Below are positions 1 to 13,721 of a stretch of DNA of 64,000 nt, piece after piece. Below the pieces are notes generated by a model that made no database searches, was not told the origin of the DNA, and worked only from the letters and a program-made list of their open reading frames with translations. The DNA is from Panicum virgatum (lineage: Eukaryota; Streptophyta; Magnoliopsida; Poales; Poaceae). The DNA lies in the NCBI RefSeq assembly GCF_016808335.1, contig NC_053142.1:51517992-51581991 (forward strand), in the 5' to 3' direction. The first letter of the stretch is position 1, and each line of letters opens with the position of its first letter. The translations under genes were made by a program, and so were the position numbers.

Positions 1-273
1 ATCAATATATGATTCGCCTTACCAAATCAGGCTCCGGCTCCCACGCGCAGGAGCGAACGAGAGCGAGGGACTTACGATGTCGCCGCGGGAGATGCCGAGG
101 GAGGCGAGCGCGGAGGCGAGGCGGAGGCATCGGCGGTGCGTCTGGGACCAGGTGAAGACGGTGTCGTGGTAGACGACGGAGGGGCAGTTGCCGAACACGG
201 TCGCCGCGCGCTCCAGGAAGCCCAGCGGCGTGAGCGGGCTCGAGTTGGCCGGGTTCGCGCCGAGCCTGTCCAT
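1..273 (-). CDS. Acyl-activating enzyme (AMP-binding ligase), first exon, partial
   Basis: The first exon runs from ATG at 273 down to 76 (66 codons) and ends at a clean GTAAG donor at 75-71; bases 1-75 are intron 1 and the rest lies outside the window. The peptide starts MDRLGANPAN and contains FLERAATVFG, PSVVYHDTVFTW and GISRGDI, the N-terminal signature of plant acyl-activating enzymes of the AMP-dependent synthetase family, which activate carboxylic acids to acyl-adenylates and then acyl-CoA. The catalytic AMP-binding motifs are not in view. The frame stays open upstream to 387, but only from a GTG. The ATG at 273 sits in a good context (GGCATGG) and matches the usual start of the family, so I chose it. 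Substrate and compartment cannot be read from this part. Confidence 0.8.
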
Positions 274-600
274 GCCGCCGCGGGGGTCGCCGGCGCCGGT
301 GGAGGCCTGGCTTGCGTGTACGGGGACGGCGTTAGGCGTCAACGATCCAGCTCGCTGAGTGGTTGAGGAGGAGAGTGAGCGAGACACGGAGGCAGGCAGA
401 GCTAGTGAGCAGTGACCTCGCGTTATATGAAGACGGGCAGACGGCAGAGGTGGAGGTCAGTAGATGAGGTGCTAGTCCTCGACGGAGGATTAAAAATGCT
501 TGCGTGTACATCATCAGGAGCCCTTTCTCCTTTTATTCGTCGTGTAGTCCATTTTTCAATGGGATCGTATTCCCTGCGCCGGCCCCACTATTTTGTTTAT
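274..600 (-). promoter_or_regulatory. Upstream region of the acyl-activating enzyme gene
   Basis: This is the stretch between the ATG at 273 and the Mutator-like element that begins at 601. A weak TATA-like string (minus strand CATATAAC) lies near 422-430, about 150 bp upstream of the ATG. No other convincing signal was seen. The nearby transposon leaves at most about 330 bp of native proximal promoter. Confidence 0.3.
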
Positions 601-1879
601 GAGGTTTTTACCTACGTACCATTACAAAAGTTACAAATTACCTGTACACCATCAAAAATTTCTAAAGTTCTTCGGCACCATCCAAAATTTTTTTCTTTCC
701 CTACGTGCCATTCCGTCGACCTTACGTCCGTTTGCCTGTCCAGACGTGTGGGCCCGATCCGCAGCGCCGCCCCTCCTTCGCGCCTAGTGCTGCAGCTGCT
801 ACCGGCAGTGCCCCGGCCGCCGCACCCTGCGTCCCCAAACTGCCAGCAGGTGCTCTGCTCCTCCGCCGCATCCTGCGTGCCGCCCTCCTCCGGCGTGCGA
901 GCCCCTGCAGCATCTGGTCCACGAGCCTGCGCCGCTCACGCGTCGGCCTGCTGCCCGCGCCTGCCGCCACTGTAGGACCGCCATGTGCCCGCGCCGGCCG
1001 GGGTGGAGCTCGACCCCGCGCGCGCCCGTGGCGGCCGGGGCGGACCTCGACCCCGCGCGCGCGGCTCCGTTCCGACGCCAAGTTGCGAATCCGAGCACCC
1101 GCGAGCTAGCCCCGCCGCCGGCGAGCGCCTCCCCTCCCCCGCTAGCCCCGCAGCCGCGCGCCGGTAAGCTCTGCCGACCGCACAGGTATGGAGCTCCGCC
1201 CGCCACCATGGGAGGTCTGCCGGCCGCGCGGAGGTGGTCCACCGCCCTGTCGTGGGGGAGCTCCACCTACCGCGCACCACACCGGGCGGGCTCCACGCCT
1301 CCGCCGCCGCTAGCAGCAGCTTCGCCGGGCTAGGGGAGGTCCGCCGCCCCACGAGGGAGCTCCACCTGCCGCGCGCCACACCAGGCGGGCTTCGTGCCTC
1401 CGCCACCGCTAGCAGCGGCTCCGCTGGGCTCGGGGAGGTCCGCCGCCCCAAGGGGGAGCTCCATCTGCCGCAAGCCGGCGAGCTCCGCAGGTCGCGCAGG
1501 GAGGTCCGCCGGCTGTGCTCGGGGAGGTCCGCCGGCTGCCGCGCAGGGAAGGAGCTCCGCTCGCCACCACGGGAGCTCCATCGGCCACGCGCAGGGAGCT
1601 GCCGCAGCGAGGAGCTCCGCCGGCCGCGTTGGGGCACATCGCGGGCCGCGCTTGGGGCTCCGGCAGCCTCCATCGGAGCGTTGCGAGGGGAGTTGAGAAA
1701 GACTCATGGACCGGGCCCACATGTTAGTATGGGGGGCAAACGGCAAGAATTAACGGATGTCGACGGTAGTGGCACACAGGTAAAAGAAACTTCGATGAAG
1801 GGCACAGCAGAACTTTTTGAAATTTGGATGGCATGTAGGTTATTTTAACAATTTATAATGGCACACCGGTAAAAGCCTC
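601..1879. mobile_element. Non-autonomous Mutator-like element (MULE)
   Basis: The long terminal inverted repeats align over roughly 150 bp. The left end starts GAGGTTTTTACC and the right end finishes GGTAAAAGCCTC; further in, the pairs CCGTCGAC / GTCGACGG and CGTTTGCC / GGCAAACG line up. The element is flanked by a perfect 9-bp direct repeat, TTTGTTTAT, at 592-600 and 1880-1888, which is diagnostic of Mutator-type insertion. There is no transposase. The interior (about 740-1700) is very GC-rich and full of GGAGCTCC boxes and a 99-bp tandem repeat. It may be captured host sequence (Pack-MULE), but no known protein was recognised in it; its long overlapping open frames look like a consequence of base composition. 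Confidence 0.9.
1257..1480. repeat. 99-bp tandem repeat inside the MULE
   Basis: Units begin with GGGAGCTCCACCT near 1257, 1356 and 1455 (period 99 bp). The first two copies are complete and share the CCGCTAGCAGC and GGGGAGGTCCGCCGCCCC blocks. The third is truncated after about 20 bp. Because 99 is a multiple of three, any reading frame stays open across the array, which explains the long open frames here. Confidence 0.75.
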
Positions 1880-1995
1880 TTTGTTTATCCCAGCGCCTGG
1901 TGAGTTTGGTGTTGCCGTGCCTGCACGAGACCAGATCTATTGGTGGACGACTTCGCCGTCGGTGCACGTGGGCTCTTCCAAATATGATAGACTAG

Positions 1996-2331
1996 GGTCC
2001 TGTTTAGTTGACTTTTGTAAAGTTTTTGAAAGGATATTTTTCTATATTTGAAGTACTAAATATAGACTAATTACAAAAATAATTACAGAACTCGTCTGTA
2101 AATCGCGAGACGAATCTAATGAGCCTAGTTAATCCGGCATTATAGGTTGTTTATTGTAGTATTACTGTAGCAATTTAGTATCTAATTACAGCCTAATTAG
2201 GTTCATTAGATTCGTCTCGCGATTTACAGGCAGCAGTCGCAATGCGTTTTTTATTTCGTCTAGATTTAAATCTCTATACAGGTGTCGGAATTTTTTTTTT
2301 GGAATTTTAATTTTTGGAACTAAACACGGCG
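1996..2331. mobile_element. MITE with GGTCCTGTTTAGTT ends
   Basis: The left end GGTCCTGTTTAGTT is inverted at the right end as GGAACTAAACACGGCG. A 3-bp direct repeat TAG flanks it (1993-1995, 2332-2334). Internal motifs (ACTGTAGCA, CTAATTAGG, GATTCGTCTCGCGATTTAC) are shared with the other MITEs nearby. It has no coding capacity. The superfamily is not certain; a 3-bp duplication fits PIF/Harbinger best. Confidence 0.7.
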
Positions 2332-2765
2332 TAGAGTTGGTGGAGTAGAGCCACAAAGTGGAGTAAAATTTCCAGAGTGGAGTAGTTTTTAGTGGAGTGG
2401 AGTGCTCTCCAAATAGTTTTTTAGTATTACTAAATGAAAATATTTTAAATTTCTGGAATGATGTGCTGGCTTACATACTAAGGCAGCCGCAATGCTGGTT
2501 TCTGTCTGCTTCCTCCTCCATTCACGGAGTGGAAGCGCAGCAGCAGAGGGGGTGAAGAAGAATGGTGGAGCGAGCACGGTGGCGAAGACGGTGTGTTGAA
2601 GTGGCGGAGAAGAACAGCGGAGCGAGCGCGGGCGTCTGTACCATTAGTTAGCTGGTGGCTAGTGGCTGGTGCTAATTTGATATGATAGAAAAATACTGTT
2701 GTTAGTTGCCAACAGATAAGAGCGATTATGGGACTTGAGTAAAATGTGATTGCACCTTATATACT
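2332..2765. other. Non-coding stretch with MITE fragments
   Basis: No gene is seen. Bases 2335-2425 (repeated GTGGAGTAGAG / GTGGAGTGGAG) resemble the end of a grass MITE whose partner end I could not find. The rest is unassigned low-complexity sequence. Confidence 0.4.
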
Positions 2766-2998
2766 ACTATCTACGTTCTAAATTGTAGTTGAATTTTTTA
2801 TCCTAAATTTGACTACTCGTTTTATTCAAAAAATTTATGCAAACATCACTAAATTTAAGTTATTATTGAAAATTTTGTATTGATAAAGCAACTCACAACA
2901 AAAGAAATGATATTTTGCACAAATTTTTGAATAAAATGAATGATCAAATTTGAAGTAAAAAAATTAAAAGATCTATAATTTGAAATAGAGGGACTAGA
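2766..2998. mobile_element. Degenerate Stowaway-like MITE
   Basis: The left end CTACGTTCTAAATTGTAG and the right end CTATAATTTGAAATAGAGGGAC are imperfect inverted repeats of the Stowaway (Tc1/mariner) consensus. The interior is AT-rich and non-coding. The ends have drifted, so boundaries are approximate. Confidence 0.5.
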
Positions 2999-3237
2999 TA
3001 CCAGGATGAAGTGATAATAACTCAACGAGTGAAATACAATTACGGGAGCTGTTTGGTTCCCCCATCCCAAAACCCGCGTGGAGCGGCGCCCCGCACGGCA
3101 ACGGTCAGCTGAGATAAGCTCATCTGAGTCTGTAAAAAAAAAAACTGCTTTTGACTTGAAAATTCGATGCCGTCCTTTGTCTCGCCTCCGAACTTTCTGT
3201 ATAGGATTGATTGCATCAGCTGCTGACCGGAGACTTT

Positions 3238-3502
3238 GGCTGTGTTTAGATTCGTAAAATAGTGGTAAAAAAAGTTACATCGGACATTGTAGCATACTAT
3301 AGCACTTTTCGTTTGTTTGTGGTAATTATTATCCTATCATGATCTAATTAGGCTCAAAAAATTCGTCTTGTCGTGTACATCAAAACTATTCAATTAGTTT
3401 TTTATTTATCTACATTTAATGCTCTATGTATAAGATAAAAAATTTGATGTAATAGATGAATAGTAAAATTTGGAAACAAAAATTTTAGAACTAAACACAG
3501 CC
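3238..3502. mobile_element. MITE with GGCTGTGTTTAG ends
   Basis: The inverted ends GGCTGTGTTTAG and CTAAACACAGCC flank a 265-bp AT-rich body. A 3-bp duplication TTT is present on both sides (3235-3237, 3503-3505). It belongs to the same broad group as the element at 1996-2331. Confidence 0.7.
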
Positions 3503-3707
3503 TTTGTAGCATGTTGTGAGCCGGAGCTGTCACCGTGTTTGCGTTGTGCGCACGGACGGACAGACAGACGCTACGGATGAGTAGGGCGGGGCCAATGGCC
3601 AAGCCTCTTGCTCTTGATGAGCATTGACTACGGATGAGTAGTCCAAGAGATGATCAGCTCCACGTGTTTGGATGAGGCACGGAGACGGAGCAGCCATATC
3701 TCCGTTC

Positions 3708-3933
3708 GCCTTTAGTTCGCGAAAATGTTTAAGTTTTGATACTGCATTTTTGTTATTATTTGACAAATGATATTTAGTTATGGACTAATTAGGTTTAAAA
3801 GATTCATCTCGTGCTAATCAGTTAGAACGTGTAATTAGTTATTTTTTTCAACTGCATTTAATACTTCATGTATGTGTCCGAACATTCGATGTGACGAGTA
3901 CTGTTGAAAATTTTTTGGGAACTAAACAGCGCC
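3708..3933. mobile_element. MITE copy, left end eroded
   Basis: The right end GGGAACTAAACAGCGCC and the body (GGACTAATTAGG, GATTCATCTCGTGC, TTCAACTGCATTTAATAC) are typical of an abundant grass MITE. The left end has lost several bases and now reads GCCTTTAGTTCGCG. No target duplication could be defined. Confidence 0.6.
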
Positions 3934-4309
3934 TGTGTCGCTTTCGGAGTTCCGTGTCAACTTGGAACACGAATACCGCGCGAGCAACAGGTGGTGCGGT
4001 TGAGACGACGACGAACGAAGACTGACCAAAGTGTGTTGTTGGCGAACCTGAACCTGTCCGACCTTTGCCTGGCCGGGTATGTACTACGCACGCATCATGA
4101 GATTTTTCCCTTCTTTCTCCTGTTCAAACATTCACATCAGTCGCCTACCGGACGACCAAGCGGAACTCAGGATCGCACAGGCTGCAGCGGAACATTATAT
4201 TCAGGCGCTGAAGGAACGACCGTAGGTGCAGTGTGAACTCTGAATCCAGAGCCATCTGGTACCATGAGCGATGCGTGTGGGCCGTGGTCTCCAAGCGAAG
4301 GATGTAAAT
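3934..4309. other. Non-coding stretch without recognisable feature
   Basis: An open frame of about 110 codons (3904-4236) starts inside the preceding MITE and resembles no protein I know. I see no gene or structured element here. Confidence 0.4.
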
Positions 4310-4525
4310 TCTTTAGCTCGTGAAATTGATATTGTAACACTTTCGTTGTTATTTATCAATTAATATTTAATTATAAATAAACTAAATTTAAAAAATGTGT
4401 TTTGTCATTTACAGTTAAACTGTGTAATTAATTATTTTTTCAACTGCATTTAATGTTCCATGCATATGTCCGAAAATTCGATTTGATGAGTACTATAGAA
4501 AAAATTTTGAGACTAAAAGTGGGCG
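4310..4525. mobile_element. Degenerate MITE copy
   Basis: It shares the block TTTTTCAACTGCATTTAATG and a following CGATTTGATGAGTACT with the MITE at 3708-3933. The terminal TTTAGCTCG / GAGACTAAAA are diverged inverted ends. Boundaries are approximate. Confidence 0.5.
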
Positions 4526-4601
4526 AGTGATCACTCGATAAGGACCTGAATTCCTTCCCATTCATCAGGCATTCAAACGGCCTGCTGGAAATTCAGTTTA
4601 A

Positions 4602-4886
4602 GGCCTCGTTAGGTTTTTAAGTTGTTGTCACATCAAATATTCAGATGTCAATTTGAATGTTCAGATGTCAACTTAATGTAAAACTAATTGCATAAATTAC
4701 AATTATGGCTCTAGATGAATCTATTAAAGATAATTAATGCACAATTAGCGGATAGTTACTGTAGCAATTAGTGGTCAGATTATAAACTAATTAGGCATAA
4801 TAGATTCCATTAAGTCACGACTTATGAAATTAGTTTTGTAATAAATCAGTCTTTAGTACTCGTAATTGGTGTGTAAACATGGGACG
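4602..4886. mobile_element. Tourist-like MITE, left part (split by element A)
   Basis: The left end AGGCCTCGTTAGG follows TTAA at 4598-4601. The MITE is interrupted at 4886/4887 by element A and resumes at 36655, where the inverted end (AAACGGAGC followed by TTAA at 36696-36699) is found. The last five bases, GGACG (4882-4886), are the target duplication of element A. The MITE is therefore the oldest layer of the nest. Confidence 0.65.
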
Positions 4887-8862
<3,976 letters not shown>

Positions 8863-8864
8863 GC

Positions 8865-8876
8865 TGGTATCAGAGC
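8865..8876 (+). promoter_or_regulatory. Primer binding site of element A (initiator tRNA-Met)
   Basis: TGGTATCAGAGC begins two bases after the LTR end. It is complementary to the 3' end of plant initiator tRNA-Met, the usual minus-strand primer of chromoviruses and Ty1/copia elements. Confidence 0.9.
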
Positions 8877-9148
8877 TGCAAATGTACACCAGAGGTGTTG
8901 GAACCATAAAAATTGATTTCAGTATAAAAACTGGACCAACAAAGTGTTTATAAAACTATGTTGGTTTCGTTAAGGATTGTGCTTAAAGCGTAAAGCCCTA
9001 GGGAAATTATGGGATTTATCAGGTGGCTATCTATATATGGTTTATTATATCTGATTTCCATCACTTTACATTTTTGTCAAACCATACTCACAAGCAACCC
9101 TTAATTTCTGTAACGACGCATCTACGCTAAGATAAGAAGGTAAGGATC

Positions 9149-9400
9149 CTCAGTCAGCTGAGGGAGTCTGACCTTCCCGTCGGTGATGCGAGCCGAACGC
9201 TGCCCTCAAGCAGTGGCTTACTTGAGGTACTCCCAATATACCAACTATTAGTTGACTATATTGGAAGTAAAGTGTACTCAGTCAGCTGAGGGAGTCTGAC
9301 CTTCCCGTCGGCGATGCGAACCGAACGCTGCGCTCAAGCAGTGGCCTACTTGAGCTACTGTTAATATACCGACCATCGGTCGATTATATTATGAGTAAAA
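9149..9400 (+). repeat. Two 128-bp direct repeats in the leader of element A
   Basis: Copies start with CTCAGTCAGCTGAGGG at 9149 and 9277. Each contains the palindromic CTCAGTCAGCTGAG and a second inverted pair, CTCAAG...CTTGAG, so the leader RNA can form repeated stem-loops. They lie between the primer site and the first ORF, where packaging or dimerisation signals of retroelements are usually found. That role is inference. Confidence 0.75.
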
Positions 9401-10137
9401 GAACTTGTGAATATGCTATCTCAGTGGCGTATGTTAACATTGGCCATACGGCGGAAATTGTATGGCTGCCGCTTCTATAGTGAGCGGTAATGTATGGGAA
9501 CGCTTTCATGATTGCTGGCATGAAAGGTTCAATGTATATATGTATTATGTCAATCTTCTGCAGGTTCACTAACCGCGATTCGATAAGTTAAGAACGGTTA
9601 GAATTTATCGACTAGATATAATAGGGAGAGACGTATTCATGTTATGCCACCGTACTAACCGCGTAAGCCCAACAATAGTTGGCAATTGTTTATCTTGAGA
9701 GGGCGAATAGGTCGTGCATGCGTATTGTGAATATGTTTGATTTGATTCCTAGAATTTGAAATTGTGACATGAGTCTTTTTAAGGAATTTCTAGTATGGAT
9801 CTTCATGGATATGTACTAGTATGCTTAACCCATGAGTTGAGTTAAAGCTTGATATTAGGAGCATGTTTGTTGAAACATTTAGATTTCTTTGGATAAAAAG
9901 ATGGATTTAAGTCATGCCTTTATCCTTAGCCCCATCTTGATGTTCTAATGATCTTTTCGTTCCAAAGAATTTCAAATAATGAACCAGTACCAATTGTGGT
10001 TTGTTTACCTCCTAAGTTTGTGAAACCGTATAATTCTTTGAATCAGAATCACATTTTTCCGCAGTCTTCTTAAAAAGCTTTATTTGAAAAGTCTTGAGAT
10101 AAGCATATAACTCACATTTGAATCCTTTTTGATTTAG

Positions 10138-11049
10138 ATGGCGGACTGTCACAATGTCTTTTGGGATGAGGATGGATGTGCTCATACTGATTGCCTATAT
10201 TGGGAGGGCTTTCCGAGGATTTTGTGGGATACGCTCCGTATTTTCCACTACCCAGACCCACCCCGGTACAAGAGACGACAGTTTTCTGATGATGGAGTTC
10301 AAAAGAGCAGAGTCACCATGACCATTACTCAGCACCCCAACTTGGCTTGGCTGTCTATTGAGATTGAGGTGGTTGGATATCGTCTTGTGGACGCATTTGA
10401 GACAGCAGCTCTCAAAGCTATCACTACCTTCTGTGAGCATCATCCCGATGAAGTAGCCGCTTATCCTATTGGCTTGTTTCCGGCAGTCAGTGCTGGCAAT
10501 GCAGAGTGGCTCTTCAGGACCACCCACTTTGGACACTTAGTTGGAGACGTAGCTGAGGAGACTATCTAGGTGGTGATCAGGTATATGAATGCCCAGTCCC
10601 ACTATCAGATTCTTCAGCAGAGGCACATGGATCAGCTGATGGACTTGGCCCAGACTTTTTATCGAGGTCTTAGTTTGAGAGACACACAGATTCAGGGGCT
10701 TAATGAGGCTGTTGCTGGGAGAGATCACGCCATTGCACAGTTTGAGCTTCAGGTTCTGGAGCATGGTGCTGAGATAGTGCAGCGCAACACGGTGATTGCT
10801 TTTCTTCAGGAGTAGGTTCACGAGCTCCAAGTGGATCTGGATGATGCTATGGCCCATATTGGTATGCTCCATAAGCAGCCAATACCCCCAGTTGTTCTAG
10901 CCGAGCCTGCAGCAGCAGAAGAAGACCCAGAGGAGATTGAGGGAGTTTCTGAGATAGATTCCAAGCACGCGCTTGCCAAGCCTAACCCTTAGCCAGATGA
11001 CTCTTCCTCCGGCAGTGCTTCCTCTGTGGGCAACCTCGACGACTTTTAG
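10138..11049 (+). pseudogene. Extra ORF upstream of gag in element A
   Basis: A frame of 304 codons starts at ATG 10138 and is broken only by three TAG codons (10567, 10813, 10990). The first ~140 residues form a compact, Trp/Pro-rich domain (YWEGFPRILWDTLRIF, HHPDEVAAYPIGLFPA). The middle (about residues 150-260) is heptad-like and probably coiled coil. The tail is acidic and Ser-rich (SSSGSASSVGNLDDF). I know of similar sequences repeated in grass genomes but no function. It is not gag, which follows at 11472, and has no zinc knuckle. All three stops replace what would fit as CAG. It could encode a nucleic-acid or particle accessory protein; that is a guess. Confidence 0.7.
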
Positions 11050-11471
11050 GCATCTTAGGATATTCCTAGATAGCATGTGATCTTCCTTGTTGTAGTATAT
11101 GTAAATAAGGAAGGAGATGTTGTAAAATAGCCCTAGGAAGGAGTACCATTTGTTGTAGCATATGTGGTAAGAAAGTGTGATGCTAGGTTTGTACTATAAA
11201 GACTACCTTGGATGTAATATAAATAATGACTACCAGTTTGGAAATCAAGACTTTTTCTGCTTACCGAAGTGAGAGAGTACGAAGTTATTTAACAGCTGAC
11301 CAAATTTTGAGCTATGTTGGTTGAGCAAATATATGTTAAGCATATTGTGTTACACCGCATCTGGTTAAATTCTGCTGATTTTGTTTTGATATCCAATGTA
11401 TGATCATTGCACATACCATTGATTTTGGGAGCAAGAAAAATGTATCTAATGGATGTCTTCCATAATTACAG

Positions 11472-12425
11472 ATGGTTGGTCATACCTGTGGATCGCCTGA
11501 AGGTTTCGGCCGTGAAACTGGCAGTGGATCTCAGCAGCCACCGCCCCCACTGCTGAATCTGGCCGAGCTAATGGCCATGCAAATCGAATTGCTTCGTCAG
11601 CTGGTCCAAGGGCAGCAGAATCCACCACGCCAGCAGCATGGAGGACGTGATGCACAACCAGCGGGTTACCAGGAATTCTTTGGTACCCAACCTCCGCTGT
11701 TTAGCCGAACTGATGAACCTTTGGACGCCGATGCTTGGCTCCGTACTATTGAGTCCAAGTTTGCTTTGCTAGCAGTACCTTGTGCTGATGCAAACAAGGC
11801 TCAATTCGCCGCCCAACAGCTTCGTGGCACCGCTCATATTTGGTGGGATCACTATTGTGCTATGCAGCCTGTTGGACATGTTATCTCTTGGGAGAAATTT
11901 TGGAATGCTTTTCGGACACATCATATTCCTGAGGGATTGATTGAGAGAAAGTTGAATGAATTCTTGGCTTTGAATCAAGGAACCCGCACTATTCTTCAGT
12001 ATGCACAGGCCTTCAATTATTTGTGCCAGTACGTGGGCCATCATGCGGATACTGACGCCAAGAAGTGCGATCGTTTTCGTCATGGCCTCAACACCAAGCT
12101 CAAGGAACGCCTAAACCTTGTTCAGCCAAATACTTATAATGAGATGGTCAATATGGCCATTACTCAAGAAGATTGTATCGCAGCACATCGCGTTGAGAAA
12201 AAGCGAAAGGCACCAACAAGACCCTCGAGTGCTCAGCCACCGAGGTATCGTCTGGTGCAGAATACTCCACCCAGACCTCCACAGAGAAATGCCCCAACGG
12301 GCATATTTGTTTTTAGGCCGCCTCAGCAACAGGGAGGATTCAGACCTCCAGTCTTTCAACAGCCGCAACAGTTTGGCCCAAGGCCAAATACCCCACAATT
12401 CAATCGTGGGAATGGCAACAATTGA
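11472..12425 (+). pseudogene. gag of element A
   Basis: The frame opens at ATG 11472. A Gln/Pro-rich N-terminus is followed by a retrotransposon gag (capsid) domain at about residues 55-230 (FFGTQPPLFSRTDEPLDADAW, IWWDHY, LNEFLALNQG), then a basic, Pro/Gln-rich tail. A TGA at 12423 cuts it just before the zinc knuckle, which continues in the same frame as CFNCGSTDHFAKNY. There the fourth ligand of the CCHC motif is Tyr instead of Cys, so RNA binding would be impaired as well. Gag forms the cytoplasmic particle that packages element RNA. In the undamaged family it is continuous with pol. Confidence 0.88.
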
Positions 12426-12536
12426 TGCTTTAATTGCGGCAGTACTGACCATTTTGCCAAGAATTACCCACAACCCAAGAAGTCTTATCCAGGGCAGAAC
12501 TCCAATCAGAACAACAAGGGCAAGGGCAAGAAGCAA

Positions 12537-12902
12537 ATGGTGCAAGTCCGACAGGGGCGAGTTAATTTCACTACTCTTGCAGAGCTTCCCGAAGGAGCAC
12601 CAGTCATGTCGGGTACTTTCTCTATTCACAATAAACCTGCAATCATATTATTTGATTCTGGTGCAACTCATAATTTTATAAGTGCCAAATTTGGAGTAAG
12701 AATAGGATTGGATTTTTGTCATACTAAGGGATCTTTCATGATAGCAACCCCTGGTGGGAAGATAGCTTCCAATCAAATTATTAGATATGTGCCAATTAAG
12801 TTGGGTAGCAAATTGATAAAGACAGTTTTGATCTTACTGAACTTAGAAGGCATGGATGTTATTCTGGGCATGGATTGGATGACTAGACATAAAGTACTGT
12901 AA
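12537..12902 (+). pseudogene. Aspartic protease segment of element A pol
   Basis: It is in the same frame as gag. The active-site triad region reads LFDSGATHNFIS and the distal element DVILGMDWM is present, as in retropepsins that cleave gag-pol. A TAA at 12900 interrupts the frame shortly after. The catalytic Asp-Ser-Gly itself is intact. Confidence 0.85.
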
Positions 12903-13034
12903 GATATCTCTTCCCGAGCTATCGAGATAGATTCATCATATCAAGGAGCCACCATACTCTATCTACCACAACGAGAGTGCTTCAACTCTTGTGCCTATGC
13001 CATAAAAGAAGTTAAGATTGAAGATATTCCTATT

Positions 13035-13721
13035 GTGTGTGAGTATGCGGATGTATTTCCAGATGATTTACCTGGAATGCCCCCTGATAGAGATATCGAG
13101 TTTGTTATCGAGCTTCAACCCGGTACCGCCCCTATTTCTAAGAGGTCGTACCGAATGCCTCCAAATGAGTTGGCAGAATTGAAAATCCAACTTCAAGACC
13201 TTCTTGACAAGGGTTTTATTCGTCCAAGTGCTTCACCATGGGGATGTCCAGCCCTGTTTGTGAAGAAGAAGGACAACAGTTTGAGGCTATGTGTTAATTA
13301 TCGACCACTCAATGCGGTCACTATTAAAAATAAGTATCCTCTTCCCCGCATTGATATCTTGTTTGATTAGTTAGCTGGAGCCAAGGTTTTCTCTAAGATC
13401 GATCTTCGTTCTGGCTACCATCAAATAAAAATCAAGCCCTGTGATATTCCGAAAACAGCTTTCTCGACCAGATATGGACTTTATGAGTATCTGGTTATGT
13501 CTTTTGGTCTTACCAATGCCCCGGCATATTTTATGTACCTGATGAATTCAGTCTTCATGCCAGAGCTTGATAAATTCGTTGTGGTGTTCATCGATGACAT
13601 TTTATCTACTCCAAGGATGAAGAAGATCATGCTCAGCATTTACGCATCGTTCTTCAGCGATTACGAGATCATCACCTTTATGCCAAATTCTTCAAATGTG
13701 AATTTTGGCTGGATAGTGTGA
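13035..13721 (+). pseudogene. Reverse transcriptase segment of element A pol
   Basis: The RT palm and fingers are recognisable: [40 protein letters not shown], then [31 protein letters not shown] and the catalytic [12 protein letters not shown] at 13368 splits the domain after [10 protein letters not shown] one-base deletion just after the catalytic motif (about 13600) throws the rest into another frame, where the RT thumb resumes at about 13718. The element therefore cannot make functional RT. Confidence 0.88.

Noticed and set aside
274..387. Upstream extension of the acyl-activating enzyme reading frame
   Set aside because: It has no ATG (it opens at a GTG); the ATG at 273 has a good context and the family's usual N-terminus.
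722..1848. Long overlapping open frames on both strands in the GC-rich MULE interior
   Set aside because: Frames are open on several strands at once, are low in complexity and follow the 99-bp repeat and GC content; no domain is recognisable.
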